Of a DNA stretch of 64,000 bases, positions 19,773 through 27,975 are shown one piece after another (positions within the stretch are counted from its first letter, which is position 1; each line of letters begins with the position of its first letter). A program made the position numbers and the translations under genes. Source of the stretch: Vogesella oryzae (GTDB lineage Bacteria > Pseudomonadota > Gammaproteobacteria > Burkholderiales > Chromobacteriaceae); the NCBI RefSeq assembly GCF_902829295.1, contig NZ_CADEPL010000003.1, forward strand, positions 1-64,000. Reading direction: 5' to 3'. The notes under the pieces are model-generated. The model was not told the DNA's origin, did not search any database, and saw nothing but the letters and a program-made list of their open reading frames with translations.

Positions 19773-19898
19773 GGTTTCTCCTCCATGTTTTTGCTTGTGG
19801 CAACGGGTCGGGTGAGCCTTGTGAGCGGTCCCGATCTGGCATGCTCTCTGTCTTTATAGGTGGCTGGACGTCTGTGCGTCGGCTGCTGCGGACATTAA

Positions 19899-19920
19899 TT
19901 GACGTAAACGTAAACGTCAA
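19899..19920. promoter_or_regulatory. palindromic operator upstream of ior
   Basis: Arms TTGACGT (19899-19905) and ACGTCAA (19914-19920) around AAACGTAA, so the site also contains direct ACGTAAACG-like units. It lies in the 331-bp gap between ior (minus) and rarD (plus), 127 bp before the ior start. The word resembles sites of MerR-type LiuR regulators of branched-chain and aromatic acid catabolism; no such regulator gene is in the window. The rest of the gap holds nothing else I can assign apart from one GCGGCCAAC copy near 20083. Confidence 0.55.
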
Positions 19921-20103
19921 AGTGTTTGTCGTTTTTTGCGGTCTCTACCGAATGGACTGCGGCAAATGTGCCATTGCAGCAAATGCGACCTGAACAGTGC
20001 GTTTCCGGTACAGCAATTGAGCGCGGCAAGGCAGATGGTTACAGTGCAGGCTCTATTCCTGCCGCCCGGCCACAAGCCGCTGCGGCCAACGTTGGTCACT
20101 ATC

Positions 20104-21012
20104 ATGTCGAACACCCATCACGAAACCAGCCGCGGTGTGCTGTACACCATCGGCGCCTTCTTTATCTGGGGGCTGTTTCCGCTGTACTGGAAGCCGCTGC
20201 ACCAGGTGCCTGCACTGCAGATCATGTGCCACCGCGTGGTGTGGTCGGCACTGTTCGTTACCTTCATCCTGCTGTGGCAGCGCAATTGGGCGTGGCTGGG
20301 CCAGGCGCTGCGCGAACCGCGCCGCGTCGCCATCTTCGCGCTGTCGTCGCTGCTGCTGTCCGGCAACTGGCTGATCTACATCTGGGCAGTGAATGCCGGC
20401 CACGTGGTGGAGAGCAGCCTCGGCTACTTCATCAATCCGCTGGTCAACGTGCTGCTGGGACGGGTGTTCCTCGCCGAGCGGCTCACCCGGCCGCAGACTG
20501 CCGCGGTGGCGCTGGCCGCCATCGGGGTCGGCTGGATCACGCTTCATTCCGGCACGCTGCCGTGGATCGCGCTGAGCCTGGCCGGTACCTTCGGCTGCTA
20601 CGGCCTGCTGCGCAAGAAAGCGCCGCTGCCATCACTGGAAGGGCTGGCGCTGGAAACCTACCTGCTGACACCGCTGGCGCTGGGCATGCTGCTGTGGTTC
20701 CAGTGGCAGGGCAGCGGCGCTTTCGGCCACCAGGAGCTCGGCAAGGATGCGCTGTTGCTGGGTGCCGGCGTGGTGACTGCCGTGCCGTTGCTGATGTTCG
20801 CCAGCGGCGCACGCCGCCTGAAGCTGGCCACCGTCGGCCTGATCCAGTACCTGGCGCCTTCCATCGTGCTGGCGCTGGGCGTGTGGTTGTACGGCGAACC
20901 CTTCGACCAGGCGCACGCGGTCGGTTTTGCGCTGATCTGGCTGGCGCTGGCGCTGTACTCCGGCCACGGTCTGTTGAGCTACTGGAAAGAACGCCAATTG
21001 CAGCAGGCATGA
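20104..21012 (+). CDS. rarD: RarD-type EamA transporter
   Basis: A 302-residue inner-membrane protein with ten hydrophobic segments. It has the RarD opening RGVLYTIGAFFIWGLFPLYWKPL, the HRVVWSALFV stretch, GYFINPLVNVLLGRVFLAERL and ATVGLIQYLAPSIVLALGVWLYGEPF. RarD proteins are exporters whose natural substrate is unclear (chloramphenicol sensitivity is linked to E. coli RarD). No clear RBS precedes the ATG. Confidence 0.92.
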   Translation: MSNTHHETSRGVLYTIGAFFIWGLFPLYWKPLHQVPALQIMCHRVVWSALFVTFILLWQRNWAWLGQALREPRRVAIFALSSLLLSGNWLIYIWAVNAGHVVESSLGYFINPLVNVLLGRVFLAERLTRPQTAAVALAAIGVGWITLHSGTLPWIALSLAGTFGCYGLLRKKAPLPSLEGLALETYLLTPLALGMLLWFQWQGSGAFGHQELGKDALLLGAGVVTAVPLLMFASGARRLKLATVGLIQYLAPSIVLALGVWLYGEPFDQAHAVGFALIWLALALYSGHGLLSYWKERQLQQA

Positions 21013-21073
21013 CTACAGCCCTGCTTTAGCTGTGACAGCACAGCGCCGGCAAGCGTTCAGCACGCACAAGATG

Positions 21074-21104
21074 CGGCCAACCTGGCAACGGGTTGGCCGT
21101 TTTT
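21074..21104 (+). terminator. terminator after rarD built from the GCGGCCAAC motif
   Basis: CGGCCAACC (21074-21082) pairs with GGTTGGCCG (21091-21099), followed by five T residues. The left arm is part of a full GCGGCCAAC copy. Confidence 0.85.
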
Positions 21105-21217
21105 GTTTCCGCGGTAGCGACATGCCGAAACATTAATGACATTTACATCAAATATGACAATCGCTAAAATGGTGAAAAATAATTTTTATAAACAAAACCT
21201 TGTCGCCGGAGCCTGTC

Positions 21218-21421
21218 ATGCCATTCCACCCACCACCATCAGAACATCTGCTCAGGGACATCCTGCCGGATGAAATGCCCGCCAGCGAATACCAGTACCT
21301 GCGGCAGCAATTGCTGCAGGGCGCCGCACTGGATCAGCCGGCACCAGCCGCCGGCAAAACCGCCGCGCCAACGTCATCGCCACTGCGCTGGCTGTGGCTG
21401 AAACTTGCCGCCAGAGCCTGA
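21218..21421 (+). CDS. small hypothetical protein (67 aa)
   Basis: Starts at ATG 21218 with CCGGAG upstream; the ~90 bp before it are unusually AT-rich and promoter-like. The protein begins MPFHPPPSEHLLRDILPDEMPASEYQYLRQQLL and ends in a tryptophan-rich basic tail (RWLWLKLAARA). No family recognised. RBS and promoter make it plausible. Confidence 0.5.
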   Translation: MPFHPPPSEHLLRDILPDEMPASEYQYLRQQLLQGAALDQPAPAAGKTAAPTSSPLRWLWLKLAARA

Positions 21422-21520
21422 TACCGCAAACCTCGGCGGCGGCACACACACTGTTCTGCCGCCGGCGCTTGTCGCCATGACCAACCAGCAGTAGCGTTAG
21501 CGGCTGCAAGGGAGTCAGAC

Positions 21521-21970
21521 ATGGCCATCGAATTCGATACCGACAAGCAGCGGCTGGACCGCGACATGGTGTACCGCTACCTGAGCGAGGAATCCTACTG
21601 GGCGCGTGGCCTGCCGCGCGACATCTTCGAGCGCTCGCTGGACGGCGCACTGTGCATCGGCGGCTACGACCAGCACGGCCAGCAGGTGGCGTTTGCACGC
21701 GTGATCAGCGATTTCGCCACCTTCGCCTATCTCGGCGACGTGTTCGTACTGGACAGCGTGCGCGGCCAGGGCGCGGGCAAGGCGCTGATGACCTACATCC
21801 AGCAGCACCCGCAACTGCAAACCCTGCGCCGCTTCATGCTGGCCACCGCCGATGCCCACGGCCTGTACGCGCAATATGGTTTTACCGCACTGAGCGCGCC
21901 GGAGTGGATCATGGAAAAGCGGGACCCGGACGTGTACCAAAGGTTGGCCGCAGAGCGGGGCCAGGCATGA
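21521..21970 (+). CDS. GNAT family acetyltransferase
   Basis: A 149-residue N-acetyltransferase. Motif A is DVFVLDSVRGQGAGKALMTYI near residues 70-90 (the V-R-G-Q-G-x-G-K acetyl-CoA loop). The C-terminal ADAHGLYAQYGFTAL matches the GNAT motif B region. The N-terminus (YLSEESYWARGLPRDIFERSL) places it with YjbC/'GNAT, WARG' type proteins. First of three genes that overlap stop-to-start. RBS GGGAG. Confidence 0.9.
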   Translation: MAIEFDTDKQRLDRDMVYRYLSEESYWARGLPRDIFERSLDGALCIGGYDQHGQQVAFARVISDFATFAYLGDVFVLDSVRGQGAGKALMTYIQQHPQLQTLRRFMLATADAHGLYAQYGFTALSAPEWIMEKRDPDVYQRLAAERGQA

Positions 21971-22623
21971 CGCACAAGGTTTTCTGGGACGACCCGTACC
22001 AGACTGAACTCGCCACCCGCATCGCCACGGTGGATGGCAACCGCGTCACGCTGCAAGCCACCATCTTCTACGCCGAAAGCGGCGGCCAGGAGAGCGACCG
22101 CGGCAGCATCGCCGGCCTGCCGGTGCAGCAAGCGGAAAAGCAAGGCCGCGACATCGTCTACACCCTGCCCGCTGGCCACGGCCTGCATGCCGGAGATGCC
22201 GTCGCGGTACGCATCGACTGGCCACGCCGTTACCGGCTGATGCGGCTGCACTTCGCCGCCGAACTGGCGCTGGAAACCATCTACCGCGACTTTGACGGCG
22301 TACAGAAAATCGGCGCCCACATCGGCGAACACAAGGCGCGTATCGACTTTGCACTGCCGCAGCCGATCACCTCGCAGCTGGCCGCCATTACTGCCAAAGT
22401 GCAGGCGCTGATCGACGCCGATTCCGCCATCATCAGCGCGTTTTCCGATGCGGCCAACGAGCGCCGCTATTGGGAAGTACCCGGCTACTGCCGCGTACCC
22501 TGCGGCGGCACCCACCTGCAGCGCACCGGCGAGGTTGGCCGCATCGCGCTGAAACGCAAGAACGTTGGCCGCGGCAAGGAGCGGGTGGAAATTACCCTGC
22601 TGGCGGAGACGGCGCATGACTGA
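21967..22623 (+). CDS. AlaX-like alanyl-tRNA editing protein
   Basis: A 218-residue free-standing editing domain that deacylates mischarged Ser- or Gly-tRNA(Ala). It has the zinc ligands H255/H-type pair within RLHFAAELAL (usual HxxxH; here the second histidine is replaced by E/L) and the later CRVPCGGTHLQRTGEVG with CxxxH. FYAESGGQESDRG is the conserved N-terminal element. Overlaps the GNAT gene by ATGA. Two copies of the GTTGGCCGC motif encode the VGR triplets in EVGRIALKRKNVGRGKE. The altered first ligand motif deserves an alignment. Confidence 0.85.
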   Translation: MTHKVFWDDPYQTELATRIATVDGNRVTLQATIFYAESGGQESDRGSIAGLPVQQAEKQGRDIVYTLPAGHGLHAGDAVAVRIDWPRRYRLMRLHFAAELALETIYRDFDGVQKIGAHIGEHKARIDFALPQPITSQLAAITAKVQALIDADSAIISAFSDAANERRYWEVPGYCRVPCGGTHLQRTGEVGRIALKRKNVGRGKERVEITLLAETAHD

Positions 22624-23020
22624 ACACCACTTGCACGGCAGCTGCCTGTGTGGCGGCGTGCGCTATCAGGTGGACCGGCTGGATCTGCCGATCCAGCATT
22701 GCCACTGCCACACCTGCCGCAAGGCGCATGCCGCCGCCTATGCCAGCACCGCCGGCGTGCTGCGCCAGCATTTCCGCTGGCTGCAGGGGCAGCAGCTGCT
22801 CAGCAGCTATGAATCGTCCACTGGCAAACTACGCCACTTCTGCCGCGTTTGCGGCAGCCAGCTGCTGGCGGAGCGGCCAGCCCAGTCGCATGTGATCCTG
22901 CGCGTCGCCACCCTGGACGAGGCTCCGCCACAACGACCTGCCGCACATATCTGGTGTAGTCATGATGTGGCCTGGCTGGCACATGATGGCGTGCCGAGCT
23001 TTGCCGAATGGCAAGCCTAG
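22616..23020 (+). CDS. GFA family (Mss4-like) zinc protein
   Basis: A 134-residue protein of the glutathione-dependent formaldehyde-activating enzyme family. The zinc cysteines are in GSCLCGGVRY, HCHCHTCRKAHA and CRVCGSQL. Members of this family mostly have no proven enzymatic role. It overlaps the editing-protein gene by 8 bp, completing a three-gene unit. Confidence 0.88.
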   Translation: MTEHHLHGSCLCGGVRYQVDRLDLPIQHCHCHTCRKAHAAAYASTAGVLRQHFRWLQGQQLLSSYESSTGKLRHFCRVCGSQLLAERPAQSHVILRVATLDEAPPQRPAAHIWCSHDVAWLAHDGVPSFAEWQA

Positions 23021-23050
23021 GCACAAACCGCCAGTGGCCGGTGCTCAAGC

Positions 23051-23929
23051 TCATCCTCGACGCGGCACCGGCTGCTGGCTACTCCATTGCACCGCCAGCA
23101 CACTGCCCAACACCAGCAACAGCCCGCCCAATGCCCAGCCGCGCAGCGACTGCCCCAGCAACAGCCAGCCCAGCAACACCGCACACAGCGGGCTGAGCAG
23201 CCCCAGCGACGACACCGCCACCGCCGGTAGCCGCGCCACGCCGCGGAACCACAACGCATAAGCCAGCAGCGCGCCGGCCAGCGACAAATAGCCATAACCC
23301 AGCCACTGCCGGGGGGCCAGTAACGGGAGTGGCGGGTCCAGCTGCCAGGCCAGCGGCGCCAGTAACACACCGCCCAGCAACAACTGCCAGCCGGTCAACG
23401 CCAGCACCGGCAAGCTGCTGCCCCAGCGACGGGTAAGATACGTCCCACAGGCCATACAGGCCGCACCACCCAGTGCGGCTAACACGCCGAGAGCATCCCA
23501 GTGGGCCGCCGGCGATAGCAGCAACAGTGCCATGCCTGCCATGCCTCCGCCGGCAGCCAGCAGCGCCAGCCGACGCGGGGCTTGCTGCTCAAGCAGCCAC
23601 AGCAGCGCCATCACCAGCAGCGGCTGGCAGGCACCGACCACGGCAGCAATACCGCCGGGCAAGCGATAGGCCGCCACGAACAGCAGCGCCTGGAACACGC
23701 CGATGTTCAGCGCCGATAGCAGCCACAACCGCCACCATTCACCCGCTTGCGGTCGCCGCCGGCTCCACGCCAGCAGCAACAGGCCAGCCGGCAACACGCG
23801 CAGCAGTGCGGCGGTGAACGGCCGCTCCGGTGGCAGCAGTTCGGTGGTAACAATGTAGGTGGAACCCCAGATGGCAGGTGCGAGGGCGGTCACGGCGACA
23901 TCGCGCCAGAAGCGGGAGCTGGTAGTCAT
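23051..23929 (-). CDS. EamA/DMT family transporter
   Basis: A 292-residue protein with two EamA repeats (ten helices), e.g. ALAPAIWGSTYIVTTELLPPERPFTAALLRVLPAGLLLL and the repeat SLAGALLAYALWFRGVARLPAVAVSSLGLLSPLCAVLLGWLLLG. Probably exports amino acids or small metabolites. It is divergent from a MarR gene, with two identical 12-bp palindromes between them, so it is likely MarR-repressed. Confidence 0.9.
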   Translation of the reverse strand: MTTSSRFWRDVAVTALAPAIWGSTYIVTTELLPPERPFTAALLRVLPAGLLLLAWSRRRPQAGEWWRLWLLSALNIGVFQALLFVAAYRLPGGIAAVVGACQPLLVMALLWLLEQQAPRRLALLAAGGGMAGMALLLLSPAAHWDALGVLAALGGAACMACGTYLTRRWGSSLPVLALTGWQLLLGGVLLAPLAWQLDPPLPLLAPRQWLGYGYLSLAGALLAYALWFRGVARLPAVAVSSLGLLSPLCAVLLGWLLLGQSLRGWALGGLLLVLGSVLAVQWSSQQPVPRRG

Positions 23930-23938
23930 CTCAATTAC

Positions 23939-23989
23939 CTTGAATTCAAGATATAATTTACGCTACCGCAAAACAATCTTGAATTCAAG
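23939..23989. promoter_or_regulatory. twin MarR operators between EamA gene and marR
   Basis: The palindrome CTTGAATTCAAG occurs twice exactly, at 23939-23950 and 23978-23989, 39 bp apart. An AT-rich TATAATTT sequence lies between. One copy lies 10 bp before the exporter start, the other 20 bp before marR, so one regulator could silence both promoters. Confidence 0.85.
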
Positions 23990-24009
23990 ACAAATAGCAA
24001 GGAAGCCGC

Positions 24010-24525
24010 ATGCAACGCACAGATACCTCCGGCGACGCTGTCGCCGCCATCCTGCAGCAATGGCAGCGCGAACGGCCGGATCTGGATGCCAGCCCGATGG
24101 GCATCATCGGCCGGCTGGGGCGCTGCACCGCGCTGCTGCGCGGCCGGCTGGACGAAACCTTTTCCCGTTTCGACCTCAGCAGCTGGGAGTTCGACGTACT
24201 GGCTACCCTGCGTCGCGCCGGCAGCCCCCACTGCCTGGCGCCGACCACCTTGTTCCGCACGCTGATGATCACCTCCGGCACCATGACCCGCCAACTGCAA
24301 CAGCTGGAAGGCCGCGGTCTGATCAGCCGCCAGCCCAACCCGGACGATGCCCGTAGCCAGCTGGTGCAACTCAGCCCCGCCGGTCTGGCGTTGATCGACG
24401 AGGCCGTGGCCGCGCACGTTGCCAACGAACACGCCATCCTGGCGCCGCTGGCAGCGGCAGAACGCGCACAACTGGAGCAAAGCCTGATTCGCTTGCTGGC
24501 GATACTGGAAACCCCGGGAGACTGA
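24010..24525 (+). CDS. MarR family regulator
   Basis: A 171-residue winged-helix repressor: PMGIIGRLGRCTALLRGRLDETFSRFDLSSWEFDVLATLRRAG, recognition region PTTLFRTLMITSGTMTRQLQQLEGRGLISR and wing QPNPDDARSQLVQLS. RBS AAGGAAG. It is followed 2 bp later by a second EamA exporter gene and is divergent from a first one, so it probably controls both. Confidence 0.93.
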   Translation: MQRTDTSGDAVAAILQQWQRERPDLDASPMGIIGRLGRCTALLRGRLDETFSRFDLSSWEFDVLATLRRAGSPHCLAPTTLFRTLMITSGTMTRQLQQLEGRGLISRQPNPDDARSQLVQLSPAGLALIDEAVAAHVANEHAILAPLAAAERAQLEQSLIRLLAILETPGD

Positions 24526-24527
24526 GC

Positions 24528-25418
24528 ATGCTGTTCTACGATCTGGCGGCATTGGGCGCCGCCGGCTGCTGGGCACTCAGCTCCATCATCGGAGCCACCC
24601 CGTCGCGGCAGCTGGGCTCCTTCGGCTTCACCCGCATCCGCCTCAGCCTGCTTACCCTGCTGCTGGGCAGCATCGCGCTGGCCAGCGGCGGCTGGCAAGG
24701 CCTGAGCAGCAGCCAGCTGGCACTGTTGGCCGCCTCCGGCCTCACCGGCATTTTTCTCGGCGACACACTGATGTTCGCCGCCATGAACCTCATCGGCCCG
24801 CGCCGCACCGGCCTGCTGTTCGCTACCCATTCGGTGTTCTCGGTGTGTCTCGGGGTGATGCTGCTCAGCGAAACCCTCAGTCTGGCGGCGGCGGCCGGCA
24901 GCGTGCTGGTATTTGCCGGCGTGTTGGCCGCCATCGCCTTCGGTCGCCGCGACAACCCGCAGCATCACTGGGAGCACAGCCACGGCCTCAAGGCAGGCGT
25001 GGCGCTGGCCTTGGGCGCGGCGCTGTGCCAGGCACTGGGCACCTTGCTGGCCAAACCGGTGATGGCCGCCGGCATTGACCCGATTGCGGCCAACGGTCTG
25101 CGCATCGCCATCAGCTGCGCGGCGCACTGGCTGCTGTGGTTCAGCGGCAATCGCCACGCACGGCTGCAAAGCCCGCTGCAACCGCGACTGTTCGGCCAGA
25201 CCGTGCTCAACGGTCTGGTGGGCCAGGGCGTAGGCATGACACTGGTGATGCTGGCACTGAAAGGCGGCAATGTCGCCAGCGTCGGCATGCTGTCGGCGAT
25301 GACGCCGGTGCTGATCCTGCCGATGCTGTGGGCAGTGATGGGCCAGCGTCCGCCGGCGCTGGCCTGGCTGGGCGCCGCCGCCAGCGTGGCCGGCAGCATG
25401 CTGATCGTGCTGCGCTAA
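24528..25418 (+). CDS. EamA/DMT family transporter
   Basis: A 296-residue protein with two EamA repeats. It starts MLFYDLAALGAAGCWALSSIIGATPSRQLG; the second repeat includes NGLVGQGVGMTLVMLALKGGNVASVGMLSAMTPVLILPMLWAV. Its start overlaps the end of the MarR message closely (2-bp gap), which implies one operon. Substrate unknown. Confidence 0.9.
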   Translation: MLFYDLAALGAAGCWALSSIIGATPSRQLGSFGFTRIRLSLLTLLLGSIALASGGWQGLSSSQLALLAASGLTGIFLGDTLMFAAMNLIGPRRTGLLFATHSVFSVCLGVMLLSETLSLAAAAGSVLVFAGVLAAIAFGRRDNPQHHWEHSHGLKAGVALALGAALCQALGTLLAKPVMAAGIDPIAANGLRIAISCAAHWLLWFSGNRHARLQSPLQPRLFGQTVLNGLVGQGVGMTLVMLALKGGNVASVGMLSAMTPVLILPMLWAVMGQRPPALAWLGAAASVAGSMLIVLR

Positions 25419-25436
25419 GACCCGGCTTCACATACT

Positions 25437-25482
25437 TGCGGCCAACCCGGACCAGGTTGGCCGGGTTGGCCGCACGTTTTTT
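25437..25482 (+). terminator. terminator built from the GCGGCCAAC motif
   Basis: TGCGGCCAACCC (25437-25448) pairs perfectly with GGGTTGGCCGCA (25463-25474), followed by CG and six T residues. The loop contains a further partial copy (GGTTGGCC). Confidence 0.9.
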
Positions 25483-25607
25483 AGCGACTGCCAAACCGGC
25501 GGCATTGTGTCGCCAGCAGCAACAATCCTTTTCTCCAACAGCGGTTTATTCACCACCACTGCGGCGGCACAATGCCGCTTACCCCACCCGCAGCCAAGGA
25601 ACACCGC

Positions 25608-26306
25608 ATGACCGCCAGCAGCCTGCCACCCGCTATCGAAGATACCGCCTCCGGCCTGATCTACCGTGCACTGCCACGAGACAACACGCAAGCGGCCGAA
25701 GTGTTGCTGTTGCTGCTGCATGGTGTCGGCGGCAACGAGCTGAACCTGGCCGGCCTGCAGCCACTACTGGACGAGCGGGTACAGCTGGTACTGCTGCGGG
25801 CGCCGCTGGTGTTCGGGCCGCAGCAGTATGGCTGGTTCCAGGTCAGCTTCGGTCCGGATGGCCCGCGCATCGATGCCCAGCAGGCGGAAAGCAGCCGCCG
25901 TCAGCTGCTGCAGCTGTGCACCAGCCTGCAGCAGCAATACGGCATCAATGCCGCGCATACCGTGCTGGCCGGTTTCAGCCAGGGCGGCATCATGAGTGCC
26001 GGTGTGGCGCTGACCGCACCGGACAGCGTCGCCGGCTTCAGCCTGCTGAGCGGACGCATCCTGCCGGAAATCGCACCGATCATCGGCGAAAAATCGGCGT
26101 TATCGCAGTTAACAGCATTCATCGGCCACGGCGAGCTGGACGACAAACTGCCGATTGCCTGGGCCGAGCGGGCCGATGCCTGGCTCACCGAGCTGGGAGT
26201 ACCACACCAGCTGCAGCGCTATGCCCACGGCCACCAGCTGGGTGCCGAGATGGCACAGGATTTTGCCGCCTGGCTGGCGGCGGGCAGCTGGTTCAGCGCC
26301 GGCTGA
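25608..26306 (+). CDS. carboxylesterase/phospholipase, alpha/beta hydrolase
   Basis: A 232-residue hydrolase of the phospholipase/carboxylesterase (YpfH/EstB) family. LLLHGVGGNELNLAGLQPLL provides the oxyanion region, GFSQGGIMS near residue 124 the nucleophilic serine, GHGELDDKLP the acid, and YAHGHQLGAEM the histidine. No signal peptide, so cytoplasmic. The ATG at 25608 follows AAGGAAC. Confidence 0.92.
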   Translation: MTASSLPPAIEDTASGLIYRALPRDNTQAAEVLLLLLHGVGGNELNLAGLQPLLDERVQLVLLRAPLVFGPQQYGWFQVSFGPDGPRIDAQQAESSRRQLLQLCTSLQQQYGINAAHTVLAGFSQGGIMSAGVALTAPDSVAGFSLLSGRILPEIAPIIGEKSALSQLTAFIGHGELDDKLPIAWAERADAWLTELGVPHQLQRYAHGHQLGAEMAQDFAAWLAAGSWFSAG

Positions 26307-26322
26307 ACCCGGCGGGCTGCAC

Positions 26323-26892
26323 TCAGGACAGCAGGCTCATCAGCCAGTCCGGGTGCAGCATCCAGCCAAAGAATCCAGCCATCCCGAATACGGCGCCAAA
26401 TGTGCCGAAAGCCCAGGCCACCACTAGTGGCAGCCACATGTCGACCAATGCCGCTACCGCTGCGCAGGCAATGCCGATAGAAATCGCCGCATCACTGAGG
26501 TCGAACTGGTCATCGTGGAAGTTCAGCCGGTTGTATTCCGCCTCGCGATCCTTGGCCTTCGCGGCAGTCGCCGGGATCGCCTGGTTGTAGGCAGCAATTT
26601 TCTGCTGCAGTTCGTTGCGCTGGCGAGCCAGCGACGCTACCAGCGCCGGATTGGACGCCCCTGCAATTTCCAGCTGCTGTAATGTGCTTTCGGCCAGCGA
26701 TTTCTTGATGCTGCGGCTCTGGTATTCCGACCACAAATCCACCGCATCCGATTTGGCCAGCTGCATTGCCTGCACCAGGTTGTCGTCCTTGATCTTGGCA
26801 ATACCCATGAACACCGATAGCAACACGACAGTCATTGCTACCGCGGTGTTGATTCGCCGCTGACGGCCTTCCACACTCAGTTCTACTTCCAT
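26323..26892 (-). CDS. DUF4337 family membrane protein
   Basis: A 189-residue protein. One helix follows a basic N-terminus (RINTAVAMTVVLLSVFMGIAKIK). Then comes a predicted coiled coil (residues ~60-125, LAESTLQQLEIAGASN to AKAKDREAEYNRL) and two C-terminal helices (ISIGIACAAVAALVDMWLPLVVAWAFG, FGMAGFFGWML). This is the DUF4337 architecture. No function known. Confidence 0.85.
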   Translation of the reverse strand: MEVELSVEGRQRRINTAVAMTVVLLSVFMGIAKIKDDNLVQAMQLAKSDAVDLWSEYQSRSIKKSLAESTLQQLEIAGASNPALVASLARQRNELQQKIAAYNQAIPATAAKAKDREAEYNRLNFHDDQFDLSDAAISIGIACAAVAALVDMWLPLVVAWAFGTFGAVFGMAGFFGWMLHPDWLMSLLS

Positions 26893-26989
26893 GGCACGCT
26901 CCGACCGGTTTCACTAGCAGCCAGTATCGCGGCGGCAGCGACGGGCGACTGCAACGATAGGTAGCAACGGGTAACCGCTTGCAATGCAA

Positions 26990-27013
26990 ACGGCCAGGCA
27001 TTGGCCTGGCCGT
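26990..27013 (-). terminator. weak terminator after suhB
   Basis: Stem ACGGCCAGGC/GCCTGGCCGT with a 4-base loop; on the minus strand it runs into TTTG only. Confidence 0.5.
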
Positions 27014-27034
27014 GGTCGCGAAGCGATGCTGGCG

Positions 27035-27826
27035 CTACTGGTTGGCACGCACCCAGCGGTGCCACTGGGCGAACAATGCCGGATCCAGCGCGGCAATGGC
27101 GGAACGTTTCCACACCGTATCCGCCCAGTAGTCGTCGGTATTCAGGCTGGCGATACGGCCACCGGCTTCTTCCAGGATCACCGCACCGGCGGCGTAATCC
27201 CACAGCCGCTGCCCGCCGTGCAGGTACAGGTCGTAACGGCCGGCGGCGAGGAAGCACCAGTCCAGGGTGCTGGAGCCCATGCTGCGCTGGCTGCCGAACG
27301 GCGCCACGCTGCCCATGCGTGCCGCCAGTTTGCCGGAACGCAGATATTTGATTTCCACCGCGGCGATGGCGTCGCCCATGCTGTTGGCCATCGATTTCAG
27401 TGGCAGACGCTGCCCGTTGAGATAGGCACCGTGGCCGCGGCGGGCATAGAACACTTCGTCCGACACCGGGTTGTAGATCACCCCCAGCTCGCTTTTGCCA
27501 TCCACCATCAGCGCTACCGAGATGGCGAAGTACGGCAGGCCGTTGACGAAGTTGGTGGTGCCATCGATCGGGTCCACTACCCACAGCCCATGGGGGTTGG
27601 CCGCCCACAGCGCGTCCTGCTCCTCGATGCTCATTTCCTCGCCCAGCACCGGGTGCGGCAGGATCTGCGGCAACTGTTGCTGCAGCGCCGACTGGCAGGC
27701 CAGGTCCGCCTCGGTAAACAGCGAGCCGTCTTCCTTGCGCGTTTTGCCCACGCGCAGGAACCGCGGCATCACCTCGCTCTGGGCTACCGCGCGTACGACC
27801 TTGATCACCTCGTCGACTACCTGCAA
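27035..27826 (-). CDS. suhB: inositol monophosphatase family protein
   Basis: A 263-residue Mg-dependent phosphatase. Metal-binding motifs are GEEMS near residue 62, DPIDGTTNFVNGLPYF near 84-99 and the C-terminal WDYAAGAVILEEAGG near 208. The start is a TTG with GGGAGAG upstream. Substrate could be inositol-1-phosphate or 3'-phosphoadenosine compounds; I cannot tell it from the true SuhB, so the symbol is tentative. Confidence 0.85.
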   Translation of the reverse strand: MQVVDEVIKVVRAVAQSEVMPRFLRVGKTRKEDGSLFTEADLACQSALQQQLPQILPHPVLGEEMSIEEQDALWAANPHGLWVVDPIDGTTNFVNGLPYFAISVALMVDGKSELGVIYNPVSDEVFYARRGHGAYLNGQRLPLKSMANSMGDAIAAVEIKYLRSGKLAARMGSVAPFGSQRSMGSSTLDWCFLAAGRYDLYLHGGQRLWDYAAGAVILEEAGGRIASLNTDDYWADTVWKRSAIAALDPALFAQWHRWVRANQ

Positions 27827-27975
27827 AGCTCTCTCCCGCTGTGGTGGTATGGAACCGCGGCGGGTAGCCGCGGTAACGCCGATGGTCCGGATGCGGACCC
27901 TGCTGCACGCCGTGGTTGTTGCAACTGCAGCAAAACAAGCAAAATACCGTCATCGACAGTTACGGGCAACACGCA

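Noticed and set aside
17928-19859. Very long plus-strand open frame opposite ior
   Set aside because: High-GC shadow of the 1164-residue enzyme; histidine/valine/glutamine-rich product with no domain.
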